NCBI GenBank assembly: GCA_963747835.1
Contig: CAVVGO010000005.1
Coordinates: 682,001 to 746,000 of the forward strand
DNA from: JAJPKK01 sp963747835
GTDB taxonomy: Bacteria > Pseudomonadota > Alphaproteobacteria > Rhizobiales > Xanthobacteraceae
DNA length: 64,000 nt
Reading direction: 5' to 3'
Shown here piece after piece: positions 26,097-35,052 of this stretch; the stretch's first letter is position 1; the number at the start of each line of letters is the position of its first letter. The position numbers were made by a program, and so were the translations under genes. Below the pieces are notes generated by a model. It saw nothing but the letters and a program-made list of their open reading frames with translations. It had not been told where the DNA came from and did no database searches.

Positions 26097-27743
26097 ATGA
26101 GGATATTTGGATTACGGGGTTTCATGCTTGTGCTGGGCGCGTTTGCGTGCGCGAATTCGGCGCATGCGGCGGATCGGCCCAAGAACGAGGCCGTGAATTG
26201 CCGGGCCGCCGATGCGCCGTACAAGTCCTATGATTGTCTCGATTCCTATCTCGGCGACGGTTTCTTCGAGCGCTTGGTCAATTACTACCGGCTGGAATGG
26301 GGCCACGACGGACCGCCGGCGGATCCGAAAGCGCCGCCGTCGCGACGCGCCGGATGGCCCGATGCGCCGCAGAGTTCGCCGCCGATGCCGTTCGCCGAAT
26401 GGCCTTATGGCGGCTCGACCAACCTCGGCGTGACCCGCCCGGCATCGGTTGACAGTCCCCTGATGGTGGCGCTCGCCAATACCGGCCTCGGCAAGCTCAT
26501 GAGCGAAGGCAGTATCCAGACGTATGGCTGGGTCAATATCGGCGGCAATGCCAGCACAAACACCGTCAGGCCCGGCGGCAACTGGCCGATTTCCTACGAT
26601 TTTACGCCCAACACGGTGCAGCTCGACCAGGCCGTCATCTACGTGGAGCGCCTGCCGGACACGGTGCAGAAGGACCACATCGATTGGGGCTTCCGGTTCT
26701 CCGCGATCTATGGCGAGAACTATCGCTACACCACGGCGTTCGGCATCGCGAGTTATCAACTGCTCGGCCACAATGACTACAACGGGTTCGATTTCCCGAT
26801 GGCCTACGGCGAAGTGTTCATCCCGCAGGTTGCCGAAGGGCTGCTGGTGCGGGTCGGGCGCTACATTTCGATTCCCGACATCGAAGCCCAGCTCGCGCCG
26901 AACAATTATATGTACTCACACTCGATGACCTACACCTTCGACAACTATACCAACAACGGCATCATCGGGACCCTGGCACTCGATAAGAACTGGATCGTGC
27001 AGTTGGGCCTGTCGGCCGGCACCGAGGCCGCGGCTTGGAACATGGGCGCCCAGGTCCCCAACCCGTTCCCGAACCCGGTTTACCCGGGCAACACCATGCC
27101 CAAGGATCCCGGCGCTGTGCCCTCCGTGACGGCCGGCATCCGCTGGGCGAGCGACAGCGGCAACGACAACCTTTATATCGTGGCCAACGCCATCAACAGT
27201 GGCCAGTGGGGATACAATAACCTGCAATGGTACGGGGTGACGTGGTTCCACAATTTCGACCAGAAATGGCATCTTGCGCTCGAGAGTTACACGCTCAGCC
27301 AGAAGAACGTGCTGAACGCGACCGATCCCGGCGGCATCATCGCCAGAGGTGGCTTTCCGTTCAGCACGGCCAATGGGTTCAATTTCAACGCGCCGAGTTT
27401 CGCGCAATGCAGCAATCCCACCGTGCTCACCTGCACGGCAAGCGTGTTCACCGCACTCGCCTATCTGAACTACAAGTTTTCGCCGTTGGACAATCTGACC
27501 TTTCGCGGCGAGTACTATGACGACATGGAGGGCCAGCGCACCGGGACGAAAACCCGCTATGTGGAATTCGGCATCGGGTGGCAGCACTGGTTCTCGCCGC
27601 AGGTCGAGCTTCGTCCGGAAGTAAGCTATTACCGGTCGCTCGATGCGAACGCGTTCAATGGCAATAACGACGCTATTCCCGTCATCCTGCCCAGCAGGAA
27701 TTACGCCGTGGTCGGAGCGATGGATCTGATCTGGCACTTTTGA
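26097..27743 (+). CDS. BBP2-type outer membrane porin, copy B
   Basis: The 548-residue paralogue of the porins on either side has a different signal peptide (MRIFGLRGFMLVLGAFACAN to AHA), which resembles the start of the Omp25-like protein at 22712. The barrel blocks are those of copy A (DAPYKSYDCLDSYLGDGFF, RLEWGHDGPPADPKAPP, WPYGGSTNLGVTRP, GRYISIPDIEAQLAPN) and the protein ends MDLIWHF. A GTG (26094) and an ATG (26097) are adjacent; the ATG is preferred. Unlike copies A and C, its upstream region has no AT-rich motif, which suggests separate regulation. Confidence 0.88.
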   Translation: MRIFGLRGFMLVLGAFACANSAHAADRPKNEAVNCRAADAPYKSYDCLDSYLGDGFFERLVNYYRLEWGHDGPPADPKAPPSRRAGWPDAPQSSPPMPFAEWPYGGSTNLGVTRPASVDSPLMVALANTGLGKLMSEGSIQTYGWVNIGGNASTNTVRPGGNWPISYDFTPNTVQLDQAVIYVERLPDTVQKDHIDWGFRFSAIYGENYRYTTAFGIASYQLLGHNDYNGFDFPMAYGEVFIPQVAEGLLVRVGRYISIPDIEAQLAPNNYMYSHSMTYTFDNYTNNGIIGTLALDKNWIVQLGLSAGTEAAAWNMGAQVPNPFPNPVYPGNTMPKDPGAVPSVTAGIRWASDSGNDNLYIVANAINSGQWGYNNLQWYGVTWFHNFDQKWHLALESYTLSQKNVLNATDPGGIIARGGFPFSTANGFNFNAPSFAQCSNPTVLTCTASVFTALAYLNYKFSPLDNLTFRGEYYDDMEGQRTGTKTRYVEFGIGWQHWFSPQVELRPEVSYYRSLDANAFNGNNDAIPVILPSRNYAVVGAMDLIWHF

Positions 27744-28054
27744 TGGGGAGGACTGTCACCCGGCCGCAACACATCGCAGAAAATCAAATCGGCGATCATC
27801 CCCGTAACCGCGATTATGACCTGAATTCGCGTCTCGTGACAGGGGCTTGCCCGTATTTATCTCAGGTCCATAAACTGTTGACCAGCTTTTGAGCACAATT
27901 GAGCGGATGTGGTCCCTAACACATTTTAAAAATATGAAATTGGTTAACTACGCGTATCGATTCCAAATCGTACCTCATCGAAGATCGACCTGCTGGGACA
28001 TTGATGCGGAATCGCTGGGTGGGCGTCCGCACAACGGGGTTGGGGCTTCGAATC
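27744..28054. other. Intergenic region upstream of porin copy C
   Basis: No gene is seen. At 27922-27948 the motif ACATTTTAAAAATATG is followed by AAATTGGTTAAC, matching the arrangement ahead of porin copy A. A G-rich GGGGTTGGGGC precedes the ATG at 28055. Confidence 0.5.
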
Positions 28055-29719
28055 ATGAGGAAAATTGGTCTGATCGGTTTGGCGCTGGCAGTGCCGGGCG
28101 GATTTGCTGCCGGGGGAGTGGCGCAAGCCGCGGACGCGTCGCTTTATAGATCGTCGGTGAATTGCAAGGCGACCGATGCTCCCTATAAGGACTACAAATG
28201 CCTCGATACCTACCTGGGCGACGGCTTTTTTGAGCGCCTGATCAACTACTATCGGCTCGAACTCGGCCATGAAGGCCCCCCGGCCGATCCGAAGGCGCCG
28301 CCCGGACGGCGGGCCGGTTGGCCCGATGCGCCGGCGACGACGCCGCCGTACCCGTTCACCGAATGGCCCTATGGCGGCACGACGTCGATCGGCGTGACCC
28401 GGCCTTCGTCGGCGGACAGCCCTTTGATGGTGGCTCTTGCCAATACCGGAGTCGGCAAATGGATGAACGATGCCAGCATCCAGGTTTACGGTTGGGTGAA
28501 TGGCGGCGGCAATGTCAGCTCCAACACGACGAGGTATGGCGGCAATTCGCCGGCCGCCTATGACTTCAACCCCAACTCCTTCCAGCTCGATCAGGCAGTC
28601 GTCTATATCGAGCGCCTACCCGATACGGTGCAGACCGATCACCTCGACTGGGGCTTCCGCTTCTCCGCGATCTACGGCGAGAACTACCGCTACACCACGA
28701 GCTTCGGTGTCGCGAGCTACCAGTTGCTGGGGCACAACCTCTACAACGGCTTCGACTTTCCGATGGTGTACGGCGAACTCTACATCCCGCAGCTCGGCGA
28801 AGGCACAATTGCGCGGCTGGGACGGTACATCTCGGTGCCGGACATCGAGGCGCAGCTCGCACCGAACAATTACATGTACACCCACTCGCTGACGTACACC
28901 TTCGACAACTACACCAACGAGGGTCTGCAGTTCACGACGGCTCTCAACAAGAATTGGTTCGTCCAGTACGGCATGTCGATCGGGACCGAGGCGGCGCCGT
29001 GGAATCGGGACGTCACCATCCCGAATCCGTTCCCGAACCCGGTGTTCCCCGGTAACACCATGCTCAAGGATCCCGGCGCGGTTCCGTCCGTCACCCTAGG
29101 CGTTCGTTGGCAGAGCGACAGCGGTCACGACAACATCTACGTAGTGGCCGACGCCATCAACAGCGGCACCTGGGGTTACAACAATCTTCAGTGGACCGGA
29201 ATCACATGGTACCACACCATTAACAAGGACTGGCATTTCTCTTGGGAGACCTACACGCTCGGCCAGAACAACGTGCTGAACGCGAATAATGCCTTCGTAA
29301 CCGGCGCAATCTTGCCGAACGGCGGCTTCCCGTGGGCCAGCTTTAAGTACAACGCGCCGGGACTTGCGCTTTGCTCAAATCCTAACGAACTTACCTGCGA
29401 GGCGCGTTCGCTTGGCTCGGTGATGTATCTGAACTACCACTTTGCGCCGTTGGACAACTTGTCGTTCCGCGCCGAGTACTTCGACGACATGGAGGGCCAG
29501 CGCACTGGAACGAAGACGCGCTATGTCGAGTTCGGCCTCGGCTGGCAACACTGGCTGTCGCCTCAGATCGAGTTGCGTCCGGAAGTCACCTACTACAATT
29601 CGCTCGACGCGAATGCCTTCAACGGCAACGCTAACGCCGGTGTCTTTGGCGCCAACGCCATCGCTCCCAACAGGAACTGGTCTCTCGTCGCCGCGGGGGA
29701 TCTGATCTGGCACTTCTGA
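28055..29719 (+). CDS. BBP2-type outer membrane porin, copy C
   Basis: The 554-residue third tandem paralogue has a signal peptide almost identical to copy A (MRKIGLIGLALAVPGG to AQA). It keeps the family blocks DAPYKDYKCLDTYLGDGFF, RLELGHEGPPADPKAPP, WPYGGTTSIGVTRPS, DHLDWGFRFSAIYGENYRYT and GRYISVPDIEAQLAPN. The C-terminus is GDLIWHF. The ATG at 28055 starts the signal peptide; an in-frame start 54 bases upstream would add a non-signal extension. It probably forms an outer membrane channel. The close similarity of A and C suggests recent duplication. Confidence 0.88.
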   Translation: MRKIGLIGLALAVPGGFAAGGVAQAADASLYRSSVNCKATDAPYKDYKCLDTYLGDGFFERLINYYRLELGHEGPPADPKAPPGRRAGWPDAPATTPPYPFTEWPYGGTTSIGVTRPSSADSPLMVALANTGVGKWMNDASIQVYGWVNGGGNVSSNTTRYGGNSPAAYDFNPNSFQLDQAVVYIERLPDTVQTDHLDWGFRFSAIYGENYRYTTSFGVASYQLLGHNLYNGFDFPMVYGELYIPQLGEGTIARLGRYISVPDIEAQLAPNNYMYTHSLTYTFDNYTNEGLQFTTALNKNWFVQYGMSIGTEAAPWNRDVTIPNPFPNPVFPGNTMLKDPGAVPSVTLGVRWQSDSGHDNIYVVADAINSGTWGYNNLQWTGITWYHTINKDWHFSWETYTLGQNNVLNANNAFVTGAILPNGGFPWASFKYNAPGLALCSNPNELTCEARSLGSVMYLNYHFAPLDNLSFRAEYFDDMEGQRTGTKTRYVEFGLGWQHWLSPQIELRPEVTYYNSLDANAFNGNANAGVFGANAIAPNRNWSLVAAGDLIWHF

Positions 29720-30264
29720 TTGAAACGGCCATGCGGCGAACGGTCGTTTGCCGAAAGGTCCAAGCGGAACGTGAGCCTCCCGCTGATCCGGCGTTGCGGC
29801 TTTCTCCCTGCCGGGAGGAGGTCGCAACGTTTTGAGGCGGTAAACGCCGCCACCTCATTGCCAAAGATAAGCCGCTGCGGAGCGCAAATGCGTGGCGACC
29901 GGTGACAGCGGATAACAAAGAGAGTTCTGCGACCGGTTCGATGAATTTATATTTTTTAGATATTATAAAGAGGTGATGCGCATATCGATTTTTTATGGCC
30001 TTATGTGGACACTTGGGTCCTGCCGGATTTGCAAATCATCATGTTGGGGCAATGCAAAGCATAAATGCTTGGGCTGGCCGATCTGCCCATGAACTCGGAC
30101 CGGTAACGTCACCCCTCGAAGCACCAGGACTGGAAAATGCGGCCAAGGGCGCCCGACTTGGCCTGAAAATTGAATTTCGCAGTCTGATGGGCGAAGCAAC
30201 AAGCTTGAGTGCCACTCGGATATCTGTGCGGTGGCTCAGTGGGGTCGGGTTGCGCCTGCGTGAC
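29720..30264. other. Intergenic region before short KdpD-like kinase
   Basis: Mostly non-coding. An AT-rich run ATTTATATTTTTTAGATATTATAAAG (given here as position 29944-29970) probably marks a promoter. The kinase frame is open from 29995, but its first 90 codons do not look like protein. A 38-codon Cys-rich frame at 29976 has its ribosome-binding site too close to the start. Confidence 0.4.
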
Positions 30265-31893
30265 ATGGCGGGGCGTGCAATGTGGTTTGAAGCGACGTTC
30301 GCCCATCGGTCTGACGGCGCCGGTGCGGGGGAGAACGGTCGGGCTGCGTTACGCGCGATTGGGCGGACCGTCGTCTTTCCGCTGGCAAGCGTCGGGCTTA
30401 CGACCGCCGTGGTACTCGCGATCCTTTACTATTCCGCACTGAAATTCACGCCGAGCGTCTACCTCATTCCGGTGGTGATCTGCGCGGTGCGATGGGGCCA
30501 CGTCTCCGCGATCGTGAGCGCGCTTGCCAGCGCAGCCGTGTCGGATTTCCTGTTCATCCCCCCGATTTATAGTCTCGCTATCAGCGATTCCAACCAGATC
30601 GTTGACGTCATATTGTTTCTCTTCGTTGCAGTTGTGACCAGCAATCTTGCCGCCCGGATGAAGAGCGAGGCCGACGACTCGCGCCGCCGCGCCCACGAGA
30701 TCCGCAATCTCTACGAATTCTCCCGCCGCCTTGCGCTGTGTTCGACCGCAAACGATCTCGTCGCCGCGATCCAGGAATATCTCTCGATTCACCTCGGCTG
30801 CGAGGCCCACCTGATCCGCCTCCCGGGAGCCTTCGACGCGCACGCCGGAGCGCCGGTGAGTGCGGTCCCCGACCTGATTGCGCAGTCCGCGCGCGACATG
30901 ATCGCGGCTCACGAGACCGCTCCGCGGCTCGCGGTCGATCTCGACAAGCAGTGCCTTTGGGTGTTGCGATCGGTCACCACGACGATGACGGACCACGGCG
31001 TGCTGGCGGTCAATCTCGGCAATCATCCCAAGGAGGACGCCGATCAGCTCAACAACCGAATCGACGCGCTGATGTCGGAGGCGAGCGCTACGCTGACCCG
31101 CATCGACGCGGTGTCGGCGCTCGCCAATGCCAACGTGCGGCTGGAGTCCGACGTGCTCAAGACCGCGCTGATCGGCACCGCTTCCCACGAACTGCGCTCC
31201 CCGGTCGCCGCCATCCTGGGCTCGGCAAGCGTGCTCGACCAGATGCCGGCACTGCGGGGCAACGACAAGGCGCGTTCGCTGGTGGACGGCATGCACCGCG
31301 AGGCGAAACGCCTCGACCACGACATCCAGAACCTCCTCGACACCGTGCGGATCACCGACACCGGAATCAAGCCGCATCTGGTTTGGACCGATCCGGCCGA
31401 CATCTTCGCGGCCGCGATCCGGCAGCGCGCCCATCGCGTCGCCGCCCACAAGCTCAGGGTCGACATCGATCCGGACCTGCCGCTCGTCAATATTGACCCC
31501 GTGCTGATCGAGCAGGCGGTCGGTCAGATCATCGAGAACGCCGTCAAGTATTCCCCGGCCGGTACGGACATTGCGATCATGGCGCGCGCCGAGCCTGGAT
31601 CGGTGGTGCTGTCCGTCGCCGATAAGGGCGTCGGGCTGACCACGGAGGAGACCGGTGAACTGTTCCGCCGTGCGGTGCGCGGGCGACGCCACGTCGGCAA
31701 TATTCCGGGTCTCGGCCTCGGGCTTTGGATCGCCCGCATCTTCGTGTCGGCGAACGGCGGCACGCTTACGGCCCACAGCGCGGGGCCGGGACGCGGCACC
31801 ACCATGTCGATTCGACTTCCGGTGCGCGCCGATATGATGCACGTGGACTTGGCACCTACTGCGGCGGCTTCGAGCGATGCGCAAGCCGGCTAA
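30265..31893 (+). CDS. KdpD-like sensor histidine kinase lacking the KdpD and Usp domains
   Basis: The 542-residue membrane kinase corresponds only to the C-terminal two-thirds of KdpD. A four-helix DUF4118 membrane bundle (TAVVLAILYYSALKFTPSVY, DFLFIPPIYSLAIS, VILFLFVAVVTSNLAARMKSE) is followed by a GAF-like domain with ILSTEYL-like residues. HisKA has the phospho-acceptor His in TASHELRSPVAAILG, and the HATPase domain has IENAVKYSPAG, ADKGVGL and PGLGLGLWIARIF. The N-terminal ATP-binding KdpD and UspA parts are absent, so its input differs from that of true KdpD at 11491. The ATG at 30265 is my choice; the frame is open further upstream (29995), but those residues look non-coding. It overlaps the regulator gene by 17 bases. 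Confidence 0.85.
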   Translation: MAGRAMWFEATFAHRSDGAGAGENGRAALRAIGRTVVFPLASVGLTTAVVLAILYYSALKFTPSVYLIPVVICAVRWGHVSAIVSALASAAVSDFLFIPPIYSLAISDSNQIVDVILFLFVAVVTSNLAARMKSEADDSRRRAHEIRNLYEFSRRLALCSTANDLVAAIQEYLSIHLGCEAHLIRLPGAFDAHAGAPVSAVPDLIAQSARDMIAAHETAPRLAVDLDKQCLWVLRSVTTTMTDHGVLAVNLGNHPKEDADQLNNRIDALMSEASATLTRIDAVSALANANVRLESDVLKTALIGTASHELRSPVAAILGSASVLDQMPALRGNDKARSLVDGMHREAKRLDHDIQNLLDTVRITDTGIKPHLVWTDPADIFAAAIRQRAHRVAAHKLRVDIDPDLPLVNIDPVLIEQAVGQIIENAVKYSPAGTDIAIMARAEPGSVVLSVADKGVGLTTEETGELFRRAVRGRRHVGNIPGLGLGLWIARIFVSANGGTLTAHSAGPGRGTTMSIRLPVRADMMHVDLAPTAAASSDAQAG

Positions 31894-32599
31894 CACCGTC
31901 CTCGTCATCGACGATGAGTTGCAGATCAGACGATTCATCGGCGCCGGGCTTGAGCTGCACGGCTATGCGGTACGCGAAGCCGACAGCGGCGCATCGGGGC
32001 TCAGCGCCGCCGCGCATATTCAGCCCGAGCTGATCGTGCTCGACCTCGGCCTGCCGGACATGAGCGGGATCGAAGTGCTCGAGACCATCAGGTCGTGGTC
32101 GAACGTTCCGGTGATCGTGCTGTCGATCCAGGCCGACGAGGACCAGAAGGTGCACTTGCTCAAGATCGGTGCCGACGATTATGTGGTCAAGCCGTTCGGC
32201 ATCGCCGAGCTCGCCGCCCGCTGCGAAGCGGCGTTACGGCGCTATCACAAGGCCGCCGACAAGGACCCGGTCGTGCGCACCGGACCGCTCACGGTCGACC
32301 TCGTGTCGCGTGCCGTGGTGCTTGACGGCGTGCAGATCACCCTGACGCGCAAGGAGTACCGGCTGCTGCACGTGCTTGCCTCCCATCTCGGGCTGGTGGT
32401 GACGCACAACCAGCTCATCAAGGATATCTGGGGCAACTCCTCGCCGGACAATGTCCAATATCTGCGCATGCTGGTACGCAAGCTGCGCCAGAAGCTCGAG
32501 GCGGATCCGAGTCAGCCGAAGCTTCTTATTTCGGAGTTGGGCGTAGGCTATCGCCTCGAACGTCACGTCGAGCCCGCCGCGGCGAAGCCGAAACGGTGA
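31877..32599 (+). CDS. KdpE-like response regulator paired with the short KdpD-like kinase
   Basis: The 240-residue OmpR/PhoB-type regulator has a receiver with VIDDELQ, phospho-acceptor Asp in IVLDLGLPDMSG and Lys in YVVKPFG. The winged helix has LTRKEYRLLHVLASHLGLV, NVQYLRMLVRKLRQKLE and LGVGYRLE. It resembles KdpE closely, yet is a second copy distinct from 10805-11494. The start overlaps the kinase gene, so the two are translated as a pair. Its targets are unknown; the adjacent porin triplet is the obvious candidate. Confidence 0.9.
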   Translation: MRKPANTVLVIDDELQIRRFIGAGLELHGYAVREADSGASGLSAAAHIQPELIVLDLGLPDMSGIEVLETIRSWSNVPVIVLSIQADEDQKVHLLKIGADDYVVKPFGIAELAARCEAALRRYHKAADKDPVVRTGPLTVDLVSRAVVLDGVQITLTRKEYRLLHVLASHLGLVVTHNQLIKDIWGNSSPDNVQYLRMLVRKLRQKLEADPSQPKLLISELGVGYRLERHVEPAAAKPKR

Positions 32600-32616
32600 G
32601 ACCGCCCGACATCCTT

Positions 32617-32723
32617 GTAGCCTGGATAAGCGAAGCGATATCCAGGGACGGGCTGCGAGTGCGATTGGAGAAGGCGGTTCCGGATGTCGCGGTCGCGAAG
32701 CGGCGGCCGCTTGTCCAGGCTAC
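32617..32723. repeat. REP-like palindrome, GTAGCCTGGATAAGCG family
   Basis: The arms GTAGCCTGGATAAGCGAAGCG and CTTGTCCAGGCTAC bracket a GC-rich centre. This is a second intergenic palindrome family, different from the one at 4937 and 9125, placed between converging genes. Confidence 0.65.
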
Positions 32724-32746
32724 GGCTTGCGTTCGCGGGCGCGCCG

Positions 32747-33265
32747 TTACTCCGCCGGGACGCGGTTGATCCGATCGATCTTTGCCGGGTCGGGCGGGGC
32801 CAGCGCTCCCAATATAGCGCGGCTGCGGTCGATTTGCGGATAGAGGTATCGCTCGATCAGCCAGGCGCGCGAGCTCGGTACGTATTCGGCGAGCAGGGCC
32901 TGGGCCTTCTTGCGCGCGGTCGGATAGCGTGTCGCCCACCCGGCGAAGCCGCTCGCCAAAATTTCGGTTGAGAGGATGACGGTCGCAATGAGAACGAAAC
33001 CCTCATTCGCTTTTTTGGCACTACGCGACGACGTGGATCTCCGGAACAGCCGCTGCAGCACGGCGTTGGTTTCGATGAAATTCCGGGTTTCTGGGTGCCA
33101 CAAGATATCGGGAAGGCCGGAATAGCCGTTCAGCTCGTGATAGCGGATGATAAATGGTTTGCATTTGTCGACGAGCGCCTTCGGCAAAAACGAAAAATCC
33201 GCGTTGTTCTCGAGAAAGTGCCCTTGTGATCGGCGGAGTTTTGCATCGGCGGTCGTAATCGACAT
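32747..33265 (-). CDS. Protein of unknown function, 172 residues
   Basis: I do not recognise a family. The product is basic, with aromatic-rich stretches (FSFLPKALVDKCKPFIIRYH, GLPDILWHPETRNFIETN). One modestly hydrophobic segment near residue 95 (GFVLIATVILSTEILASGFA) could be a membrane helix. The frame is less GC-rich than its neighbours and begins MSITTADAKLRRSQ. It converges with the regulator gene across a REP-like repeat. Coding status is probable from length and lack of a competing frame, but not certain. Confidence 0.55.
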   Translation of the reverse strand: MSITTADAKLRRSQGHFLENNADFSFLPKALVDKCKPFIIRYHELNGYSGLPDILWHPETRNFIETNAVLQRLFRRSTSSRSAKKANEGFVLIATVILSTEILASGFAGWATRYPTARKKAQALLAEYVPSSRAWLIERYLYPQIDRSRAILGALAPPDPAKIDRINRVPAE

Positions 33266-33542
33266 CGCAACGATCCTGTCAAAATCAGCAAACTGTTGAT
33301 TTCAGAGTATCTTACTTGTCGAGGCCGTATAAAATCGATCATGAAGCGCGAGAGCGTTTATATATTAAAAATATAAATTATGGCGATTTACCCCATCAAA
33401 GGGTATTCATGCCGCAGTTGCGGGTAGATTTGCCCAACGAAGCGGCGGGTGCACCGGCAGTGGGAGCAAGCTCGCGTCGCATGGCAGGGCCATCACCCGC
33501 CTTCCGGGGACGCGGATCAGGCCTGGCCGCGGCCGCTCGGAC

Positions 33543-34790
33543 TTACCGTGGCGGATTCGGGTTGGGCGATATGAAGGTGGGTCCGACCGCCCGCACCGGG
33601 CGCTTGGGATCGGCCTCCGCGGTCGCGGGACCCGGATCATCGGCCGGCGCAAGCGCCGGCATGGTGCCGGCGCCCTTGCGGGGTGCCGAGGGCTGCGGTG
33701 TGCGCGGCTGGGGGTCAGGACGCGACATCGTCTTGGCCTTCTCATCGGTGATGACGATGTCGCCGCGCTCGATGGTTTGGTCCTTGGTCTGGCCCAGCGC
33801 GTCGGCCCAGCTCTGCCCTGGCTGCCTGCAGGTGCAGGACGGATTGAACTCCTTGCGATAGCGGAATGCGTTCGGCAGGTCCTTATAGAGGCGCCCGTTG
33901 GTGGATACGGCCTGGGAGACGTCTTCGCCCTGGCTGCGGTGCGAAAAAAGCGATGCCTCGGTGGCCGGGCATTGCTGGTGGCAGGCCTGCTCGTCTTCGG
34001 CAAAACGCCCCGGCGAGGTCGAATACGAAATCGGGAAATAAAAGCCGTCGCAGGTGCGCACGCACAGCGTCCGGTAGCCGCTTCCGCCGACCTGTGGATA
34101 ATCGCCCACCGCCGGGGGCGGCGCGGCGCCGGGGCCGGGGTTGCTGCCGAAAATCGTCTCGAAGAATCCGCGCTGTGGCGGCGCCGCGGCAGCCCGATAT
34201 TGCGGGCCGCAATTATTCTGCGCCAACGCTCCGATCACGGCTTGGCGCTGCAACTCGTCGTCGCCGCCGTGCCGGCTGCGCTGGAGGTCGCTGGTGGTGC
34301 GGTCGATGTTTGCGCGCATCTGCGCAATCTGGCCGCCCAATGGTCCACATTGCGGCGACTGGTTGGCGAAGATGGAGAACAGGCTTGGCGGCTGGCAACC
34401 GAGCCGCTGCCATGCGGCCTGGGTGCGGTCGAGTTCCGCCTGCTGCTTGCCGAGCGCGTCCTCCAGGCGCCGGGCCTGCTCGGCACGAGCCGGGTCGGCG
34501 CCAACCCCGCGGTCGATCGCGCCGAGCTGGGCTTCAAGCCGAACGCAGACCGGGTTTGAAGCGGGAGCCTGGGGGGCGCCTTGCGCCACCGCGGCGGCCG
34601 GAACCGCCAGCCCGAGCAGCGCACCCGCCGCGAAACGGCGCAGCCCCCTTCCGGAGCGGGCGCGGGGTGCGAAATAGCGCGAGGGAATCAATGCAACCAA
34701 TTGAAATATAGAAATAATATAACGCGCCCGCGCGGCGCCGGTCCGCCGGTCATGCCGCTTCAATCTGTGCCAATCCGACGTCTGCCGCAT
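33543..34790 (-). CDS. Secreted DUF2865-domain protein
   Basis: The C-terminal half carries the DUF2865 signature: YRTLCVRTCDGFYFPISYS, FAEDEQACHQQCPATEASLF, QGEDVSQAVS, LPNAFRYRKEF, CTCRQPGQSWADALG and ERGDIVITDEKA. Paired cysteines suggest a disulfide-stabilised periplasmic or exported protein. A hydrophobic signal (LRRFAAGALLGLAVPAAAVA) lies about 50 residues after the first ATG. The true start may therefore be internal, possibly a TTG near residue 35. Upstream of the domain is a coiled-coil-like Gln/Arg-rich region (LEDALGKQQAELDRTQAAW). The end is Pro-rich. Function is unknown; the family is common in Hyphomicrobiales. Confidence 0.82.
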   Translation of the reverse strand: MRQTSDWHRLKRHDRRTGAARARYIISIFQLVALIPSRYFAPRARSGRGLRRFAAGALLGLAVPAAAVAQGAPQAPASNPVCVRLEAQLGAIDRGVGADPARAEQARRLEDALGKQQAELDRTQAAWQRLGCQPPSLFSIFANQSPQCGPLGGQIAQMRANIDRTTSDLQRSRHGGDDELQRQAVIGALAQNNCGPQYRAAAAPPQRGFFETIFGSNPGPGAAPPPAVGDYPQVGGSGYRTLCVRTCDGFYFPISYSTSPGRFAEDEQACHQQCPATEASLFSHRSQGEDVSQAVSTNGRLYKDLPNAFRYRKEFNPSCTCRQPGQSWADALGQTKDQTIERGDIVITDEKAKTMSRPDPQPRTPQPSAPRKGAGTMPALAPADDPGPATAEADPKRPVRAVGPTFISPNPNPPR

Positions 34791-35052
34791 CCTTGTATCG
34801 GGTCCCTGCCGGGTTACAGGACCGCAGCCGCAGTCCGTCCCATGGTGCCGGATCGTGTGGTACCGAACCTGACGGCACCGAATTCTACCCCCGATTCATC
34901 GATCTCAACGGCTTTACTAAGGCGCGTTCGGCAAAAGGGAAAGCCGTTTCTGCGTCGTGAATTTTTTCAATAGCTTGGGCGCCCCCCGGTGACGATGAGA
35001 CGAAACGGCGCAACGAATCAGTGCGCATCGCGACGTGGGCGCGGCTCGCACG

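Noticed and set aside
29976..30092. A 38-codon Cys-rich frame before the KdpD-like kinase
   Set aside because: The AGAGG is only two bases from the ATG and there is no other support; kept as an unlikely leader peptide.
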